From the NCBI RefSeq assembly GCF_012912005.1, contig NZ_JABBEA010000001.1:868001-932000 (forward strand): a DNA stretch of 64,000 bases, read 5' to 3'. A program made the translations under genes and the position numbers. The DNA comes from Paenibacillus sp. SZ31 (GTDB lineage Bacteria; Bacillota; Bacilli; Paenibacillales; Paenibacillaceae). The notes under the pieces are model-generated. The model made no database searches. It had not been told where the DNA came from and was given only the letters and a program-made list of their open reading frames with translations. Shown piece after piece: positions 17,768 through 27,119 of this stretch (the first letter of the stretch is position 1; every line of letters begins with the position of its first letter).

Positions 17768-18355
17768 ATGAACGTACTCGTAGTAGTATCCCACCCGAGA
17801 AAAGATTCCTTGACCTTCCAGGTTGCTGATCGTTTTGTACAAGGTCTTACCCAGGCTGGTCACGGTTATGAGATATTGGATTTGCATGGAATTGGATTCG
17901 ACCCGATTCTTCGAGAGATGGATGAACCGGACTATACCCAAGAAAATCAGGTGTTCTCGCCTGAGGTTGAAACGGAGATGGCGCGATTGAAGAAGCACGA
18001 CGCTGTGGCTTTTGTGTTTCCTCTCTGGTGGTGGCATCTGCCAGCCATGCTGAAAGGTTATGTGGATCGTGTCATGAACAACGGATTTGCCTACGGCGCG
18101 AACAAGCTCTCTCATAAGCAGATATTGTGGATTGCTCTTTCCGGAGTGACGGAAGAACAGATGCATAAGCGCAACTATGGGCAATCGATCGCCAATCTGC
18201 TCAATGTGGGTATTGCCGATTACTGCGGTGTATCCCAATCAAGGGTTGAGTTTTTATATGAAACGTTGGAATCCAAGCCTGAGCATTATGAGGCACTGCT
18301 GAACCATGCACATCACTTGGGACTGAACTATGCCAACGATACTTCGACTCCATGA
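17768..18355 (+). CDS. NAD(P)H-dependent oxidoreductase (quinone reductase/flavodoxin fold), 195 aa
   Basis: Flavodoxin-like fold protein of the NQO/KefF/MdaB group, expected to reduce quinones or other electrophiles with NAD(P)H and bound flavin. It shows the N-terminal strand NVLVVVSHPRKDSLTFQVAD, the central FVFPLWWWHLPAMLKGYVDRV that packs on the flavin, and FAYGANKL. ATG at 17768 opens the conserved strand; an upstream in-frame ATG (17726) would add 14 unsupported residues. No strong Shine-Dalgarno is visible. Divergent from the HxlR regulator, which probably represses it. Confidence 0.87.
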   Translation: MNVLVVVSHPRKDSLTFQVADRFVQGLTQAGHGYEILDLHGIGFDPILREMDEPDYTQENQVFSPEVETEMARLKKHDAVAFVFPLWWWHLPAMLKGYVDRVMNNGFAYGANKLSHKQILWIALSGVTEEQMHKRNYGQSIANLLNVGIADYCGVSQSRVEFLYETLESKPEHYEALLNHAHHLGLNYANDTSTP

Positions 18356-18444
18356 TCGTATGAGAAAAAAGGTATGACCCGAATATGAATTCTGAAGTTT
18401 TGTGGTACGTTCAATGGCGAATCACTACGCTTGAACACGGCAAA

Positions 18445-18468
18445 AGGGTCGCTCCGAAGAGCGACCCT
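18445..18468. terminator. Bidirectional terminator hairpin
   Basis: AGGGTCGCTC-CGAA-GAGCGACCCT, a perfect ten-base stem with a four-base loop between convergent genes. The T tract is better on the minus strand (TTTTG), so it mainly serves the EF-G-binding protein gene. Confidence 0.8.
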
Positions 18469-18484
18469 GCCTGTGTGTCTTGCA

Positions 18485-19126
18485 TTATTTTACTGTCGAG
18501 AGAAGAAACTTCTCCAGCATAGTGATATCGGTAATACTATGGTTGCAAGCTGTGTTATCCATGCATACGTACTGGGCAATGGAAGAAAAGTTGTCCGGCG
18601 AATGAGCCTTGGTCTTCACGTTGAAGAATCCGAGCTCCTGATGACGATGACAGAACATACAGTACCCTTTTTTGTTCGTGGGTGTAATCCGTCCCTCAAT
18701 ACCGAGGAATCTGCCTTCGTACGGGTACACGATGAACAAACGACTCGTCGCAATGTCAGTCCATCTCAGATAGGTTGTATGTGCATAATCGATGGATTCG
18801 AGATCGGGTACTTTGAGCTTTTTGGCCTTTGGGAACAGCTTTTGGATCTGCTTTGCCGATATTTGCGGATAAGGAATCAGGTATGATTCAATCCGGTTCA
18901 GATGCGTCTGCAGTTCATGCGCCGTCTCATACGTCGATAACTGCTCCAGCAGTTGTTTTTGTTCCGGAGTCAATTCATTGAAGATGCCAACTGCATTCGT
19001 GCCGACCGTATAACGGACGGTTTCCAATACTTTTCGATCCACGACCGAGCGTAGCGTTTTGAGCAGGAAATCAGCTTGTTTTTGAATATAATTAAATTGA
19101 TGATTCTGAATAAATGGTGTTTGCAT
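18485..19126 (-). CDS. FusB/FusC-family elongation factor G-binding protein, 213 aa
   Basis: Binds EF-G and helps release it from the ribosome; FusB and FusC give fusidic-acid protection. The family zinc finger is complete: GYCMFCHRHQ and, after the variable loop, YVCMDNTACNH (four cysteines with FusB spacing). The core KLFPKAKKLKVPDLE and LRWTDIATSRLFIVYPYEG match family positions (FusB has KVFKKVKKIKIP and a WNELASNRKYIIYY segment). With the ATG at 19126 (AAGGGG ten bases upstream) the length is exactly the 213 residues of FusB. Chromosomal homologues are common in Bacilli, so actual fusidic-acid resistance is not certain. Confidence 0.9.
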   Translation of the reverse strand: MQTPFIQNHQFNYIQKQADFLLKTLRSVVDRKVLETVRYTVGTNAVGIFNELTPEQKQLLEQLSTYETAHELQTHLNRIESYLIPYPQISAKQIQKLFPKAKKLKVPDLESIDYAHTTYLRWTDIATSRLFIVYPYEGRFLGIEGRITPTNKKGYCMFCHRHQELGFFNVKTKAHSPDNFSSIAQYVCMDNTACNHSITDITMLEKFLLSTVK

Positions 19127-19549
19127 GGCGTTCAGCCCCTTATTTTTATTGGAAGAATAAATAAGGTGCAAAACCTGCGGGATGAACCATTATGTTGATG
19201 TTGATTCCAGGGCAAACGATCTCATTTTTGTCGCGCCCTACACAAAGTCCGCCCCTATTCAGGCTTTGCGTAAGGCTTTCTAGCGAACGAGCAATCCGGC
19301 ATCATCGATATTGCCACGTCATAACCCCCAATACGATAGATATATCGAAATTATAGCAGGACTGAGTGCATGACTACAATAAGAGTGTTCATCACTCGCT
19401 CTTAGATGTCTCGATAATTAAAATTTAGAAACGATTATGCTCAGGGTTAATTCCAACAAAAAAGAAGGATTTATACAAAAAGCGACGAAAAATGTAAGAG
19501 TAATAGAGGAAAGACAATCAAGTTAATCGAAGGAAAGAAGGAAAACTGT
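19127..19549. other. 423-base intergenic region without a recognised gene
   Basis: Lies between divergent FusB-family and rmuC genes. Holds a small hairpin (TAAGAG...CTCTTA near 19380-19405) and an AT-rich stretch that probably carries the rmuC promoter. No convincing open frame, RNA gene or riboswitch was seen. Confidence 0.4.
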
Positions 19550-20851
19550 ATGCAAGCTGCCCTTTTAGCTTTAAACGTGATCATCTTGTTAGGGATTGTC
19601 GCCCTTTACTTGAGAAAACAGAATGGGAATTACCTAAACGAACTTAGAACGGAGTTAGAGAAAACAAAAGAAGACATACGAAGGTTGCTTGTAGAACAAG
19701 CCACTCAGAACCGACAGGAAGCGAATGTAGCAGCTAAACTGAATCGAGAAGAGCTTGCTAAATCAATTGGAAACATGAATCAATCACTAATTAACAACAT
19801 TGGAGAAGTTGCCTCCCAGCAAAAGAATCTGCTAGATAGTTTTTCGAAAAGATTGTCGGATATGACCGCAATGAATGAAACCAAATTGGAGCGAATTCGT
19901 GGAACTGTTGAAGAGAAGTTAGTTCAGTTGCAGCAGGATAACAACCAAAAGCTTGAGCAAATGAGAGCCACAGTCGATGAAAAGCTACATGCAACTCTAG
20001 AACAAAGATTAGGGGACTCCTTCAAACTGGTTAGTGAACGATTAGAGCTTGTACATAAAGGTCTTGGAGAGATGCAGACTCTCGCTAATGGAGTTGGAGA
20101 CTTGAGGAAAGTTTTGACTAATGTCAAGACAAGAGGCACACTAGGCGAGCTACAATTAGAGAATTTATTAGATCAAACACTAACGGTAGAACAATACGAT
20201 AAAAATGTAATAACCAAAAAAGGCAGCAATGACCGGGTAGAGTTTGCAGTTAAAATTCCTGATAAGAATAATAAAAATCAAATTATACACTTGCCTATTG
20301 ATTCCAAATTCCCACTCGAAGATTATCATCGACTTCTGGATGCTTATGAGGAAGGTAACAGCCAAGCTATCAGCGAAAATACTAAACTTCTGGATACTAA
20401 AATTAAAAATGAAGCCAAGTCCATTCGAGATAAATACATTGATCCACCGAACACGACTGATTTTGCCATTATGTTTTTGCCTATTGAAGGACTCTTTGCC
20501 GAAGTTTTACGTAAACCTGGACTTTGGGAAAGCATTCAAAGAGAATACCGAGTCGTTATTGCAGGTCCTACTACGTTGACTGCTGTTCTGAATAGTCTAC
20601 AGCTAGGCTTCCAAACTCTTGCTATCCAAACACGTTCTAGTGAAGTCTGGCAGGTACTTAGCGGGGTTAAAACAGAGTTCGGGAAATTTGGCGATATTCT
20701 TGATAAAACGCAAAAAAAATTACAAGAGGCTAGTAACCATATTGATCAAGCTTCAGTTCGAACCAGAGCTATTGAACGTAAGTTAAGGAACGTTCAAGAG
20801 CTTCCTAGCGCAGAGTCTTCTCAAAATCTTTTGGAAGCTGTCATTGAATAA
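19550..20851 (+). CDS. rmuC: RmuC-family DNA recombination protein, 433 aa
   Basis: N-terminal membrane anchor (ALLALNVIILLGIVALYL), a long coiled coil (about 25-170) and the RmuC nuclease-like core (about 190-400) with the landmark blocks KTRGTLGELQLENLLDQ, HLPIDSKFPLEDYHRL, IRDKYIDPPNTTDFAIMFLP and VVIAGPTTLTAVLNSLQLGF. RmuC limits inversions at short inverted repeats in E. coli; the fold is related to restriction endonucleases. AGAAGGA precedes the ATG. Monocistronic with its own terminator. Confidence 0.93.
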   Translation: MQAALLALNVIILLGIVALYLRKQNGNYLNELRTELEKTKEDIRRLLVEQATQNRQEANVAAKLNREELAKSIGNMNQSLINNIGEVASQQKNLLDSFSKRLSDMTAMNETKLERIRGTVEEKLVQLQQDNNQKLEQMRATVDEKLHATLEQRLGDSFKLVSERLELVHKGLGEMQTLANGVGDLRKVLTNVKTRGTLGELQLENLLDQTLTVEQYDKNVITKKGSNDRVEFAVKIPDKNNKNQIIHLPIDSKFPLEDYHRLLDAYEEGNSQAISENTKLLDTKIKNEAKSIRDKYIDPPNTTDFAIMFLPIEGLFAEVLRKPGLWESIQREYRVVIAGPTTLTAVLNSLQLGFQTLAIQTRSSEVWQVLSGVKTEFGKFGDILDKTQKKLQEASNHIDQASVRTRAIERKLRNVQELPSAESSQNLLEAVIE

Positions 20852-20870
20852 GGTACTTAAACATTAAAAT

Positions 20871-20911
20871 AGGGCGATGTTTCCCATCATAAGGGATAGC
20901 ATCGCCTTTTT
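20871..20911 (+). terminator. Rho-independent terminator of rmuC
   Basis: GGCGATG (20873-20879) pairs with CATCGCC (20900-20906), followed immediately by TTTTT. Confidence 0.8.
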
Positions 20912-20916
20912 ACTAC

Positions 20917-20995
20917 TCACTTCCAGTCCTTAATCAGCACAGCCAAAATGCCAATTACAAAGTACTGTTGTAGGAACGGATACATCAATAACTGT
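20917..20995 (-). pseudogene. 3' remnant of a sugar ABC permease gene
   Basis: Read on the minus strand, this gives YPFLQQYFVIGILAVLIKD and a stop. That aligns with the C-terminus of the intact permease just upstream on the same strand (YPFLQRYFVTGIVVGAVKE). Only about 25 codons remain. It is a decayed duplicate or the last trace of a second importer. Confidence 0.65.
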
Positions 20996-21027
20996 CAATT
21001 AGTATACCAGTACATGGGATAAATTCA

Positions 21028-21062
21028 CAAAAAAAAAGAAGCCACCTCCCTGGCCTTCCCCA
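21028..21062 (-). terminator. Terminator of the sugar permease operon
   Basis: On the minus strand, a GAAGGCCA...TGGCTTC stem with one bulge is followed by nine T residues. It lies about 50 bases after the LplC-type permease stop. Confidence 0.75.
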
Positions 21063-21108
21063 GTTCAGTGACTCCATTTTACAACCCTATTCTAACCCCT
21101 ACATTCAA

Positions 21109-21981
21109 CTACTCCTTCACAGCTCCAACCACGATTCCCGTTACAAAATAACGTTGCAGGAACGGATACACAAGCAGGATCGGCAGTGCGCTGATAAAGA
21201 TCTGCGAAGCCCGAATCGTCCGTTGGGACAGGTTCGCAACTGCTTCCGGATCAAGCTTCGACATGTCAGCCTGCACGATGATCGTCTGCATGAATGTCGC
21301 GAGTGGCAGTTTTTCTGCATCACGGATGTAGATGATCCCGTCAAAATACGCGTTCCAATGCCCGACCATCATGAAGAGCGAAACCGTTGCAATAACGGGT
21401 ACAGAGACGGGCAGATAGATTTTGATAAACGTCTGAAAGTGCCCTGCGCCATCGATAAATGCCGCTTCTTCCAGATCCTTCGGAACGGTACGGAAGAAAT
21501 TCAGCAACAGAATGATGTTGAACACCGCAACCAATCCTGGCAGGATCAAGGCCAGCAATGTGTTCATCAATCCCAGCTTCAGAATCAGGATGTACCCCGG
21601 AATGAGGCCACCGCTGAACAGCATCGTGATGACAAAATACCACAGATAGATGTTACGTGCGCGGAACACCCGCGTCTCCTTGGAGAGTGCATAGGCTGCA
21701 ATCGTATTAACGATTAACGCAAGTCCAGTACCGAGTACCGTCCGCTCCACAGATACCCATAAGGAGGAGAGGAAGTTCGTATTGGCAAACGTCTTCGCAT
21801 ACGCCTCCAGTGTAAATCCAATCGGCCAGAACGTTACGAGACCCGCATTTGCAGGTGCAGATGCGCTAAGTGATACCATGAGCAAGTGATACAAAGGCAG
21901 CAAGCAGAGCAGTGAAAGGATGGTCAGTAACACATTGTTGAATATGCTGAATATGCGGTAAGGCATCGTTTTATGGTACAT
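21109..21981 (-). CDS. Carbohydrate ABC transporter permease, MalG/LplC type, 290 aa
   Basis: Six-helix inner-membrane permease that forms a dimer with the upstream LplB-type subunit. The cytoplasmic EAA loop is present (DLEEAAFIDGAGHFQTFIKI) for contact with a shared MsmX-type ATPase, which is not encoded here. C-terminal YPFLQRYFVTGIVVGAVKE is diagnostic for the LplC/YtcP group of Bacilli. AAAGGA before the ATG. The gene begins 16 bases after the partner permease stop. The operon diverges from its YesM-type kinase gene. Confidence 0.92.
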   Translation of the reverse strand: MYHKTMPYRIFSIFNNVLLTILSLLCLLPLYHLLMVSLSASAPANAGLVTFWPIGFTLEAYAKTFANTNFLSSLWVSVERTVLGTGLALIVNTIAAYALSKETRVFRARNIYLWYFVITMLFSGGLIPGYILILKLGLMNTLLALILPGLVAVFNIILLLNFFRTVPKDLEEAAFIDGAGHFQTFIKIYLPVSVPVIATVSLFMMVGHWNAYFDGIIYIRDAEKLPLATFMQTIIVQADMSKLDPEAVANLSQRTIRASQIFISALPILLVYPFLQRYFVTGIVVGAVKE

Positions 21982-21997
21982 TCGTTTGTCATCCTTT

Positions 21998-22960
21998 CTA
22001 GAAAATTCGATATCCGGCGAATCGGTAAGCCAGTCGGTACGAGATCACAATCAGGATCAGGCTGATGACCGATTTGAACAGATTCACAGCGGTAGCGAAA
22101 CTGAACTGCCCACTAAGCAGACCTTCTCTGTACACAAACGTATCGATAATATCTCCTTGTTGATAAATCAACGGACTATATAAGTTAAAGATCTGGTCAA
22201 AGTTTGCGTTAAGCACATTACCCAGTGCCAGGGTTGCGATTACGATCCCAATGGGAATCAGTGCCGGGATGGTAATATACATCGTTTGCTTCCAGCGTCC
22301 TGCCCCATCCACTTCAGCCGCTTCATAAAGTGCAGGGTTAATGCCGGACAGTGCCGCGAGGAAGATGATTGTGTTGAAACCAAACTCTTTCCAGACATCG
22401 CTCGCAATAATCGTGAATCGGAACCAGCTGCCATCCCCCAGGAAGAAGATCGGCTTGATGCCAAATACGGATACCAGGAACTGATTGACAATACCCGTCT
22501 GGGCCAGAATGTCGATCAGAATGCCTGATAGTGTAACCCAGGACAGAAAGTGAGGAAGATACACGAGCGTTTGAATCGTTCTCTTCAGTGCCATCTTCCG
22601 TACCTCATTGAGCAATAAGGCGAATACAAACGGAATAATTAAGTTCATGACAATCTTAGAACAAGCAAAGAACAACGTGTTCCACGTAATTTGCAGGAAA
22701 TAATCATTTTCCCACATGTACCTGAAGTGCTTCAGTCCTACCCATTCGGAATTGAAAAATCCCAGTGCAGGTTTATAATCTTGAAATGCCATCAAAATCC
22801 CGGACATCGGAATGTATGAAAATATAAAGACCATAATGGCCGCCGGCAACACCATAAAGTGCAGAATCCATGGCTGTTTGTAGCGTTTTTTTCTCTTTTG
22901 TTCCAGCTTGTTCCCAATGTTTGCCTGCGGGATCCGCTTACCCTCCAATTTAGCCTCCAT
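21998..22960 (-). CDS. Carbohydrate ABC transporter permease, MalF/LplB type, 320 aa
   Basis: N-terminal basic tail, then six helices (first: WILHFMVLPAAIMVFIFSYI). The phrases GILMAFQDYKPALGFFNSEW and LYEAAEVDGAGRWKQTMYIT (EAA loop) are typical of LplB/YteP permeases for oligosaccharides. AGGAG lies before the ATG. First gene of the permease pair; the binding lipoprotein of the same family is encoded separately at 27.1 kb on the other strand, beyond the two-component genes. Substrate probably an oligosaccharide, not determinable here. Confidence 0.92.
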   Translation of the reverse strand: MEAKLEGKRIPQANIGNKLEQKRKKRYKQPWILHFMVLPAAIMVFIFSYIPMSGILMAFQDYKPALGFFNSEWVGLKHFRYMWENDYFLQITWNTLFFACSKIVMNLIIPFVFALLLNEVRKMALKRTIQTLVYLPHFLSWVTLSGILIDILAQTGIVNQFLVSVFGIKPIFFLGDGSWFRFTIIASDVWKEFGFNTIIFLAALSGINPALYEAAEVDGAGRWKQTMYITIPALIPIGIVIATLALGNVLNANFDQIFNLYSPLIYQQGDIIDTFVYREGLLSGQFSFATAVNLFKSVISLILIVISYRLAYRFAGYRIF

Positions 22961-23129
22961 AGCGCTTCTCCTGTTCCCAAAAAAAGTTTTTGTGTGTGAT
23001 CGGGTTCTCTGATATAAATAGTATCAAGCCATTCTGAGGTCTGCTATATAACATTGTTAGGCTTGATAGTGTTTTGTTAGGGTATCATCAGAAGAGGTTG
23101 TTTACACACGAATTAGAAGGAGACTTTTC

Positions 23130-24944
23130 ATGCATATATGGAAGCGCTTAATGCCTTTTCAAGGTAAAACCAGATCCCCATTCAGTCTGTTTGCCAAAAT
23201 AAACTTGTTAATTGTAGTCTTATTCATCCCCATTCTAATCGTGTACACCTACTCGAATAACGTCACCTATGATGTCGTCAGCAAAGAACTGCAGATCTCC
23301 AACACGAAACAGCTCACGTTTCTGTCCAGTCAGATCGACTCCCGCATCAATCAGATGATGGATTTCAGCCTGATTCTCTCCAGAGACCCCAATGTCAGAG
23401 CATTCAACGGCCTCAACATGTGGGATGATCGGTATGACCGGATGCAGACCCGTTATGTGATACAAGAGAAGATGATGCTGCAAACCGGCGTTACGGATAT
23501 ATGGCCCACTCGATATGCGGTGCATTCACAGCAGAATGAGGATGTCATCGCCAACTACAACCGAACTACAGGGTATGATGAAGCGTATTTGAAAAAGAAT
23601 ATGAGCGGACAATGGACCTATGGGGACCAGGGTGCGGAATCAAAAGACAAGCTACAATCCTTCTATTGGTTCTATACCGATTCCTTGGCGCAGCCGGGGA
23701 TGCTCACGGGAAGTAATCTGGTGATTGAAGCCAGCTTCAGTTATGAAAACATTCAAAATATGCTGGATACGTATAAGGCGGGCGGACAAGGCGATCCTTT
23801 CTTGTATCACAAAGGAAATTCACCCATTCTTAATCGAAGCGCGGACAAGCAGTTATCCGCAGAACTCATTCAGTATCTGGATACGCATTCCCCAGAAGAT
23901 ACCACCCAAGATGTCGTGAAGCTGAACGGGAAGAAATATCTGGTTAGCTCTGTAAAGTCCACCTATCTGGATTGGCATCTGGTGGACGTGATCCCGCTGT
24001 ATCAGATTTTGAAACCTATTTCGCTCAGTCAGAATCTGTTCTACACCTGTATGATTTTGCTGCTGGTGGTAGGAATCTCTGCTTCAATCCTGCTGTACCG
24101 GAATGTGCAATATCCGATCAAAAAACTGATCAAAGGTTTACGCCGCGTCGAGCAAGGGGATTATTCTGTCCGACTGCATAGCAAAAACCAGAATGAGTTC
24201 TCATTCCTGTTCCGCCGATTTAACGATATGTCTCATCAGATTCAAGATCTGATCGAGAATGTGTTCCATGAGAAAATTAGAGCCAAGGAAGCAACGCTAA
24301 AGCAGTTGCAGGCCCAGATCAACCCGCATTTCCTATATAATTGTCTTGGCTATATCATCAACATGGCCCAGATGAAGGACGAGCAAGCCGTCGTCTCCAT
24401 GGCGCATAACCTAAGTGCGTATTATCGCTACACCACCCGTATGGAACGGGAGACGTCGTCGCTAGAAGAAGAGATCAAACTGCTGATCAACTATCTGGAT
24501 ATCCAGAAGCTGCGCAATGGTCGCATTGAGTATCACATCGATATCCCTGAGGATATGCTTGCCCAATCGGTGCCACGATTAATGCTTCAACCGATGGTCG
24601 AGAATTCCGTCATACACGGCGTGGCGAAGTCCTATTCTTCCGGGGAGATTCGAATTACCGGGGAGCGCTTGAATGGTTTTGGCAGAATATATATCGACGA
24701 CGACGGCCCCGGCTTAAGCCCAGAACAGTACGAAGCGCTGAACTTGAAGATGCAGGAACCTTTACAAGAAGAAATGGGCTGCGGCCTTTGGAATACGCAC
24801 CAACGAATCACGCACCTATTCGGCAGTCATTCCTACCTCCTATTCGGCCCATCCCCACTTGGCGGATTCCGAACCGAAATCATCTGGGAGATACCGAAAG
24901 AGGATACAGATTCCGATAAAGGTAATACCGATAATATACGTTGA
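23130..24944 (+). CDS. YesM-type sensor histidine kinase, 604 aa
   Basis: Membrane sensor of the His_kinase (PF06580) class that pairs with YesN-type regulators. Helix 1 (about 25-45), a Cache-like extracellular domain (about 46-300), helix 2, a HAMP linker (about 320-375), the phospho-acceptor region LQAQINPHFLYNCLGYI and an HATPase domain with PMVENSVIHGV and DDGPGLSPEQ. AGAAGGAG before the ATG. Divergent from the sugar permeases and followed by the regulator gene after 208 bases that hold no gene I can support. Probably senses the sugar or its binding protein and drives expression of the importer. Confidence 0.93.
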   Translation: MHIWKRLMPFQGKTRSPFSLFAKINLLIVVLFIPILIVYTYSNNVTYDVVSKELQISNTKQLTFLSSQIDSRINQMMDFSLILSRDPNVRAFNGLNMWDDRYDRMQTRYVIQEKMMLQTGVTDIWPTRYAVHSQQNEDVIANYNRTTGYDEAYLKKNMSGQWTYGDQGAESKDKLQSFYWFYTDSLAQPGMLTGSNLVIEASFSYENIQNMLDTYKAGGQGDPFLYHKGNSPILNRSADKQLSAELIQYLDTHSPEDTTQDVVKLNGKKYLVSSVKSTYLDWHLVDVIPLYQILKPISLSQNLFYTCMILLLVVGISASILLYRNVQYPIKKLIKGLRRVEQGDYSVRLHSKNQNEFSFLFRRFNDMSHQIQDLIENVFHEKIRAKEATLKQLQAQINPHFLYNCLGYIINMAQMKDEQAVVSMAHNLSAYYRYTTRMERETSSLEEEIKLLINYLDIQKLRNGRIEYHIDIPEDMLAQSVPRLMLQPMVENSVIHGVAKSYSSGEIRITGERLNGFGRIYIDDDGPGLSPEQYEALNLKMQEPLQEEMGCGLWNTHQRITHLFGSHSYLLFGPSPLGGFRTEIIWEIPKEDTDSDKGNTDNIR

Positions 24945-25152
24945 CTATTTGATTTTGAACGAACCATTTACACGTGAACGTAGAGGACAGAAAAAACCTG
25001 AAGAAGCAAAGCGTTCGCCTTTCAAGCACCATTTTAACCTTACAATCTTCTAATTCAGAAAATGGGGCTTGAACAGCGATCGGAAGGTTGTTCTGTCATC
25101 GGAGTGGCAAGTGTAAATATGCCTTAGTTCAACCACCAAGGGAGACATTATA

Positions 25153-26763
25153 ATGCACATGATGATCGTAGACGATGAAGCACACTGGGTCGATAACCTG
25201 TCCATGACCAAGCCCTGGCATACGCTGGGGATTGAACATGTGCATAAAGCATACTCGGCACACGAAGCACTTCAAATGATTGACACGCACCCCATCGATA
25301 TCGTGATCTCAGACATTCAGATGCCTGAAATGACAGGTATAGAACTGATCGAACGCATCCGCATACGGGACAAAAAAATAAAATGTATTCTGTTATCCGG
25401 ATATTCCGAATTTGATTACGCCAAAAAAGCCATCCAGTTCGAAGCCGTGGACTATCTGCTCAAGCCCCCGACTGACGATGAATTAATGGGTGCTGTTCAG
25501 AAAGCCATTGATCAATTGAACAACGAATGGGAACTGGTCAGTTCACTGACACGAACGCAGTTTACGTTGCGAGAGAATCTCCCCCATTTGCGGGGACGAC
25601 TGCTCCTAGGGGCGTTGCAGGGACAGCGAATCGCCGCTGCGGAATGGGATCGGAAGCTCGCTAATTACAATCTGCCCTTTCATACCGGGGATGCCGCGTT
25701 AATGTTGGTTCGTTTGGAAGAAGAATTCGGACACTATGACAGCAATGATCAGACCCTGATCGAATATGCCATCATCAATATGGCGGAAGAGATTATGGGT
25801 GAGTTTATGGAAGTGTGGGGCGTGAAGGAGGAGCACGGATATCTGGTGTTTTTACTTCAGTTGAAAGAACGGAAAGGCGATATTGGTAAAGAAACCATTC
25901 TGGAGAAGCTGTCCATTCAGCTTCAATCCAAAGTAAAACAATTTCTGAAAGGCTCCCTCTCCATCGTTATCACCGAGTGGTTCACCTTTCCGGATCAGCT
26001 TTACGATCGTTTCCGTCAAGCTTCGGCCTATTTCCGACAGATTGTTGGAGACGAGCGCGAATTTGTCATGCGTGTCAGCGATGTCGAGACACCTGCGGCA
26101 CAAGGTCCCTTGGATGTCCTTTACACCCCGCCCACCTTTATTAGTTTGCTAGAGAGCGGACAGTGGGATGCTGCCGAAGAGAAAATCCTCGCGGTCTGCG
26201 CAGAGCTGGATGAGAAATGGTCGGAATCATGGGAGCATTGCATGGAGGCTGGTTTTCTCATTACGGCTTCGTTCACCAATATTGCCCACCGGAACAAGCT
26301 GACTCTAACCACTTTAATGGGCAATGATGTCGAGGGTTTGCAAAGTGGGGAAGTTTTCGCTACCATCAGCAAATTACGGAAATGGTCGCTCAGTGTGCTT
26401 GGCAAACTCAAGGAAGGCACATCCAACGAGATCAAGGATATCCGTTCCGAGTATGTGAAGAAGATTCAGGATTTTACGGATAAGAACCTGCATCTGGATG
26501 TGTCTTTACGTGTACTGGCTGACCATGTCAATCTGCACCCGACCCATTTATCCAAGATCTATAAGATCGAAACCGGCGAAGGTATCAGTGATTATATCTC
26601 GCGCCTGCGTATGGATCGAGCCTGTCACAAGCTGGTCACGACCACCAAAAAAGTGTATGAAATCAGCATGGAGATTGGTTATATGGACCCGGCTTATTTT
26701 ATCAAAGTGTTCAAGCGTCAGTTCGGCGTTACACCGCAAGAGTACAGAGACCAGCACAAATAA
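25153..26763 (+). CDS. YesN-type response regulator with AraC output domain, 536 aa
   Basis: Receiver domain (1-125) with D7/D8, phospho-acceptor D54 (IVISDIQMPEM) and lysine in VDYLLKPP; a middle linker domain (about 150-420) of unknown fold; and a C-terminal AraC helix-turn-helix pair (about 435-536: LRVLADHVNLHPTHLSKIYK, ISMEIGYMDPAYFIKVFKRQ). AGGGAG lies eight bases before the ATG. Partner of the upstream YesM-type kinase. Expected to activate the divergent permease operon and the downstream binding-protein gene. Confidence 0.93.
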   Translation: MHMMIVDDEAHWVDNLSMTKPWHTLGIEHVHKAYSAHEALQMIDTHPIDIVISDIQMPEMTGIELIERIRIRDKKIKCILLSGYSEFDYAKKAIQFEAVDYLLKPPTDDELMGAVQKAIDQLNNEWELVSSLTRTQFTLRENLPHLRGRLLLGALQGQRIAAAEWDRKLANYNLPFHTGDAALMLVRLEEEFGHYDSNDQTLIEYAIINMAEEIMGEFMEVWGVKEEHGYLVFLLQLKERKGDIGKETILEKLSIQLQSKVKQFLKGSLSIVITEWFTFPDQLYDRFRQASAYFRQIVGDEREFVMRVSDVETPAAQGPLDVLYTPPTFISLLESGQWDAAEEKILAVCAELDEKWSESWEHCMEAGFLITASFTNIAHRNKLTLTTLMGNDVEGLQSGEVFATISKLRKWSLSVLGKLKEGTSNEIKDIRSEYVKKIQDFTDKNLHLDVSLRVLADHVNLHPTHLSKIYKIETGEGISDYISRLRMDRACHKLVTTTKKVYEISMEIGYMDPAYFIKVFKRQFGVTPQEYRDQHK

Positions 26764-26873
26764 CATGACTGAAAAATGTTCTTTTCGAACATTCACTAAT
26801 AGAGTCCTATCGAAACTAACAAACTCATATAGATGCCCTCCCGCCCAAATTGGTACAGTTACATTGTAGAGGT

Positions 26874-27080
26874 TGTTCAAAAAGTCCGCTTTTGATTACG
26901 AAGGATGCCTAGCGGCATCATCAGCATCGAATATGGAATTCAGCCGAAATAAGCGGGGGCTTACGAAGTATGTTTCCTTTGGAAACATTGTAGTTGCTCA
27001 CGTAGCTCTATCTACGCTCCGCTACTCCATTTCTAGCTTCATCCCATCTTCTCGGTACTGAAAACCGGCCTTTTTGAACA
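26874..27080. mobile_element. MITE-like 207-bp element with 20-base terminal inverted repeats
   Basis: The left end TGTTCAAAAAGTCCGCTTTT and the reverse complement of the right end, TGTTCAAAAAGGCCGGTTTT, match at 18 of 20 positions. The interior is non-coding, with a small palindrome (GTTTCCTTTGGAAAC) and no transposase. No clear target duplication is visible. It fills the gap between the YesN-type regulator and the binding-protein gene, so it may affect the leader of the latter. A short open frame across it (26873-27061) looks like chance. Confidence 0.7.
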
Positions 27081-27119
27081 CGCATTTGTAAAGATCATAC
27101 ACCGTAGGGGGATTGAACA

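Noticed and set aside
26873..27061. 62-residue open frame
   Set aside because: It spans the MITE-like element, beginning in its terminal repeat; the sequence is explained by the element.
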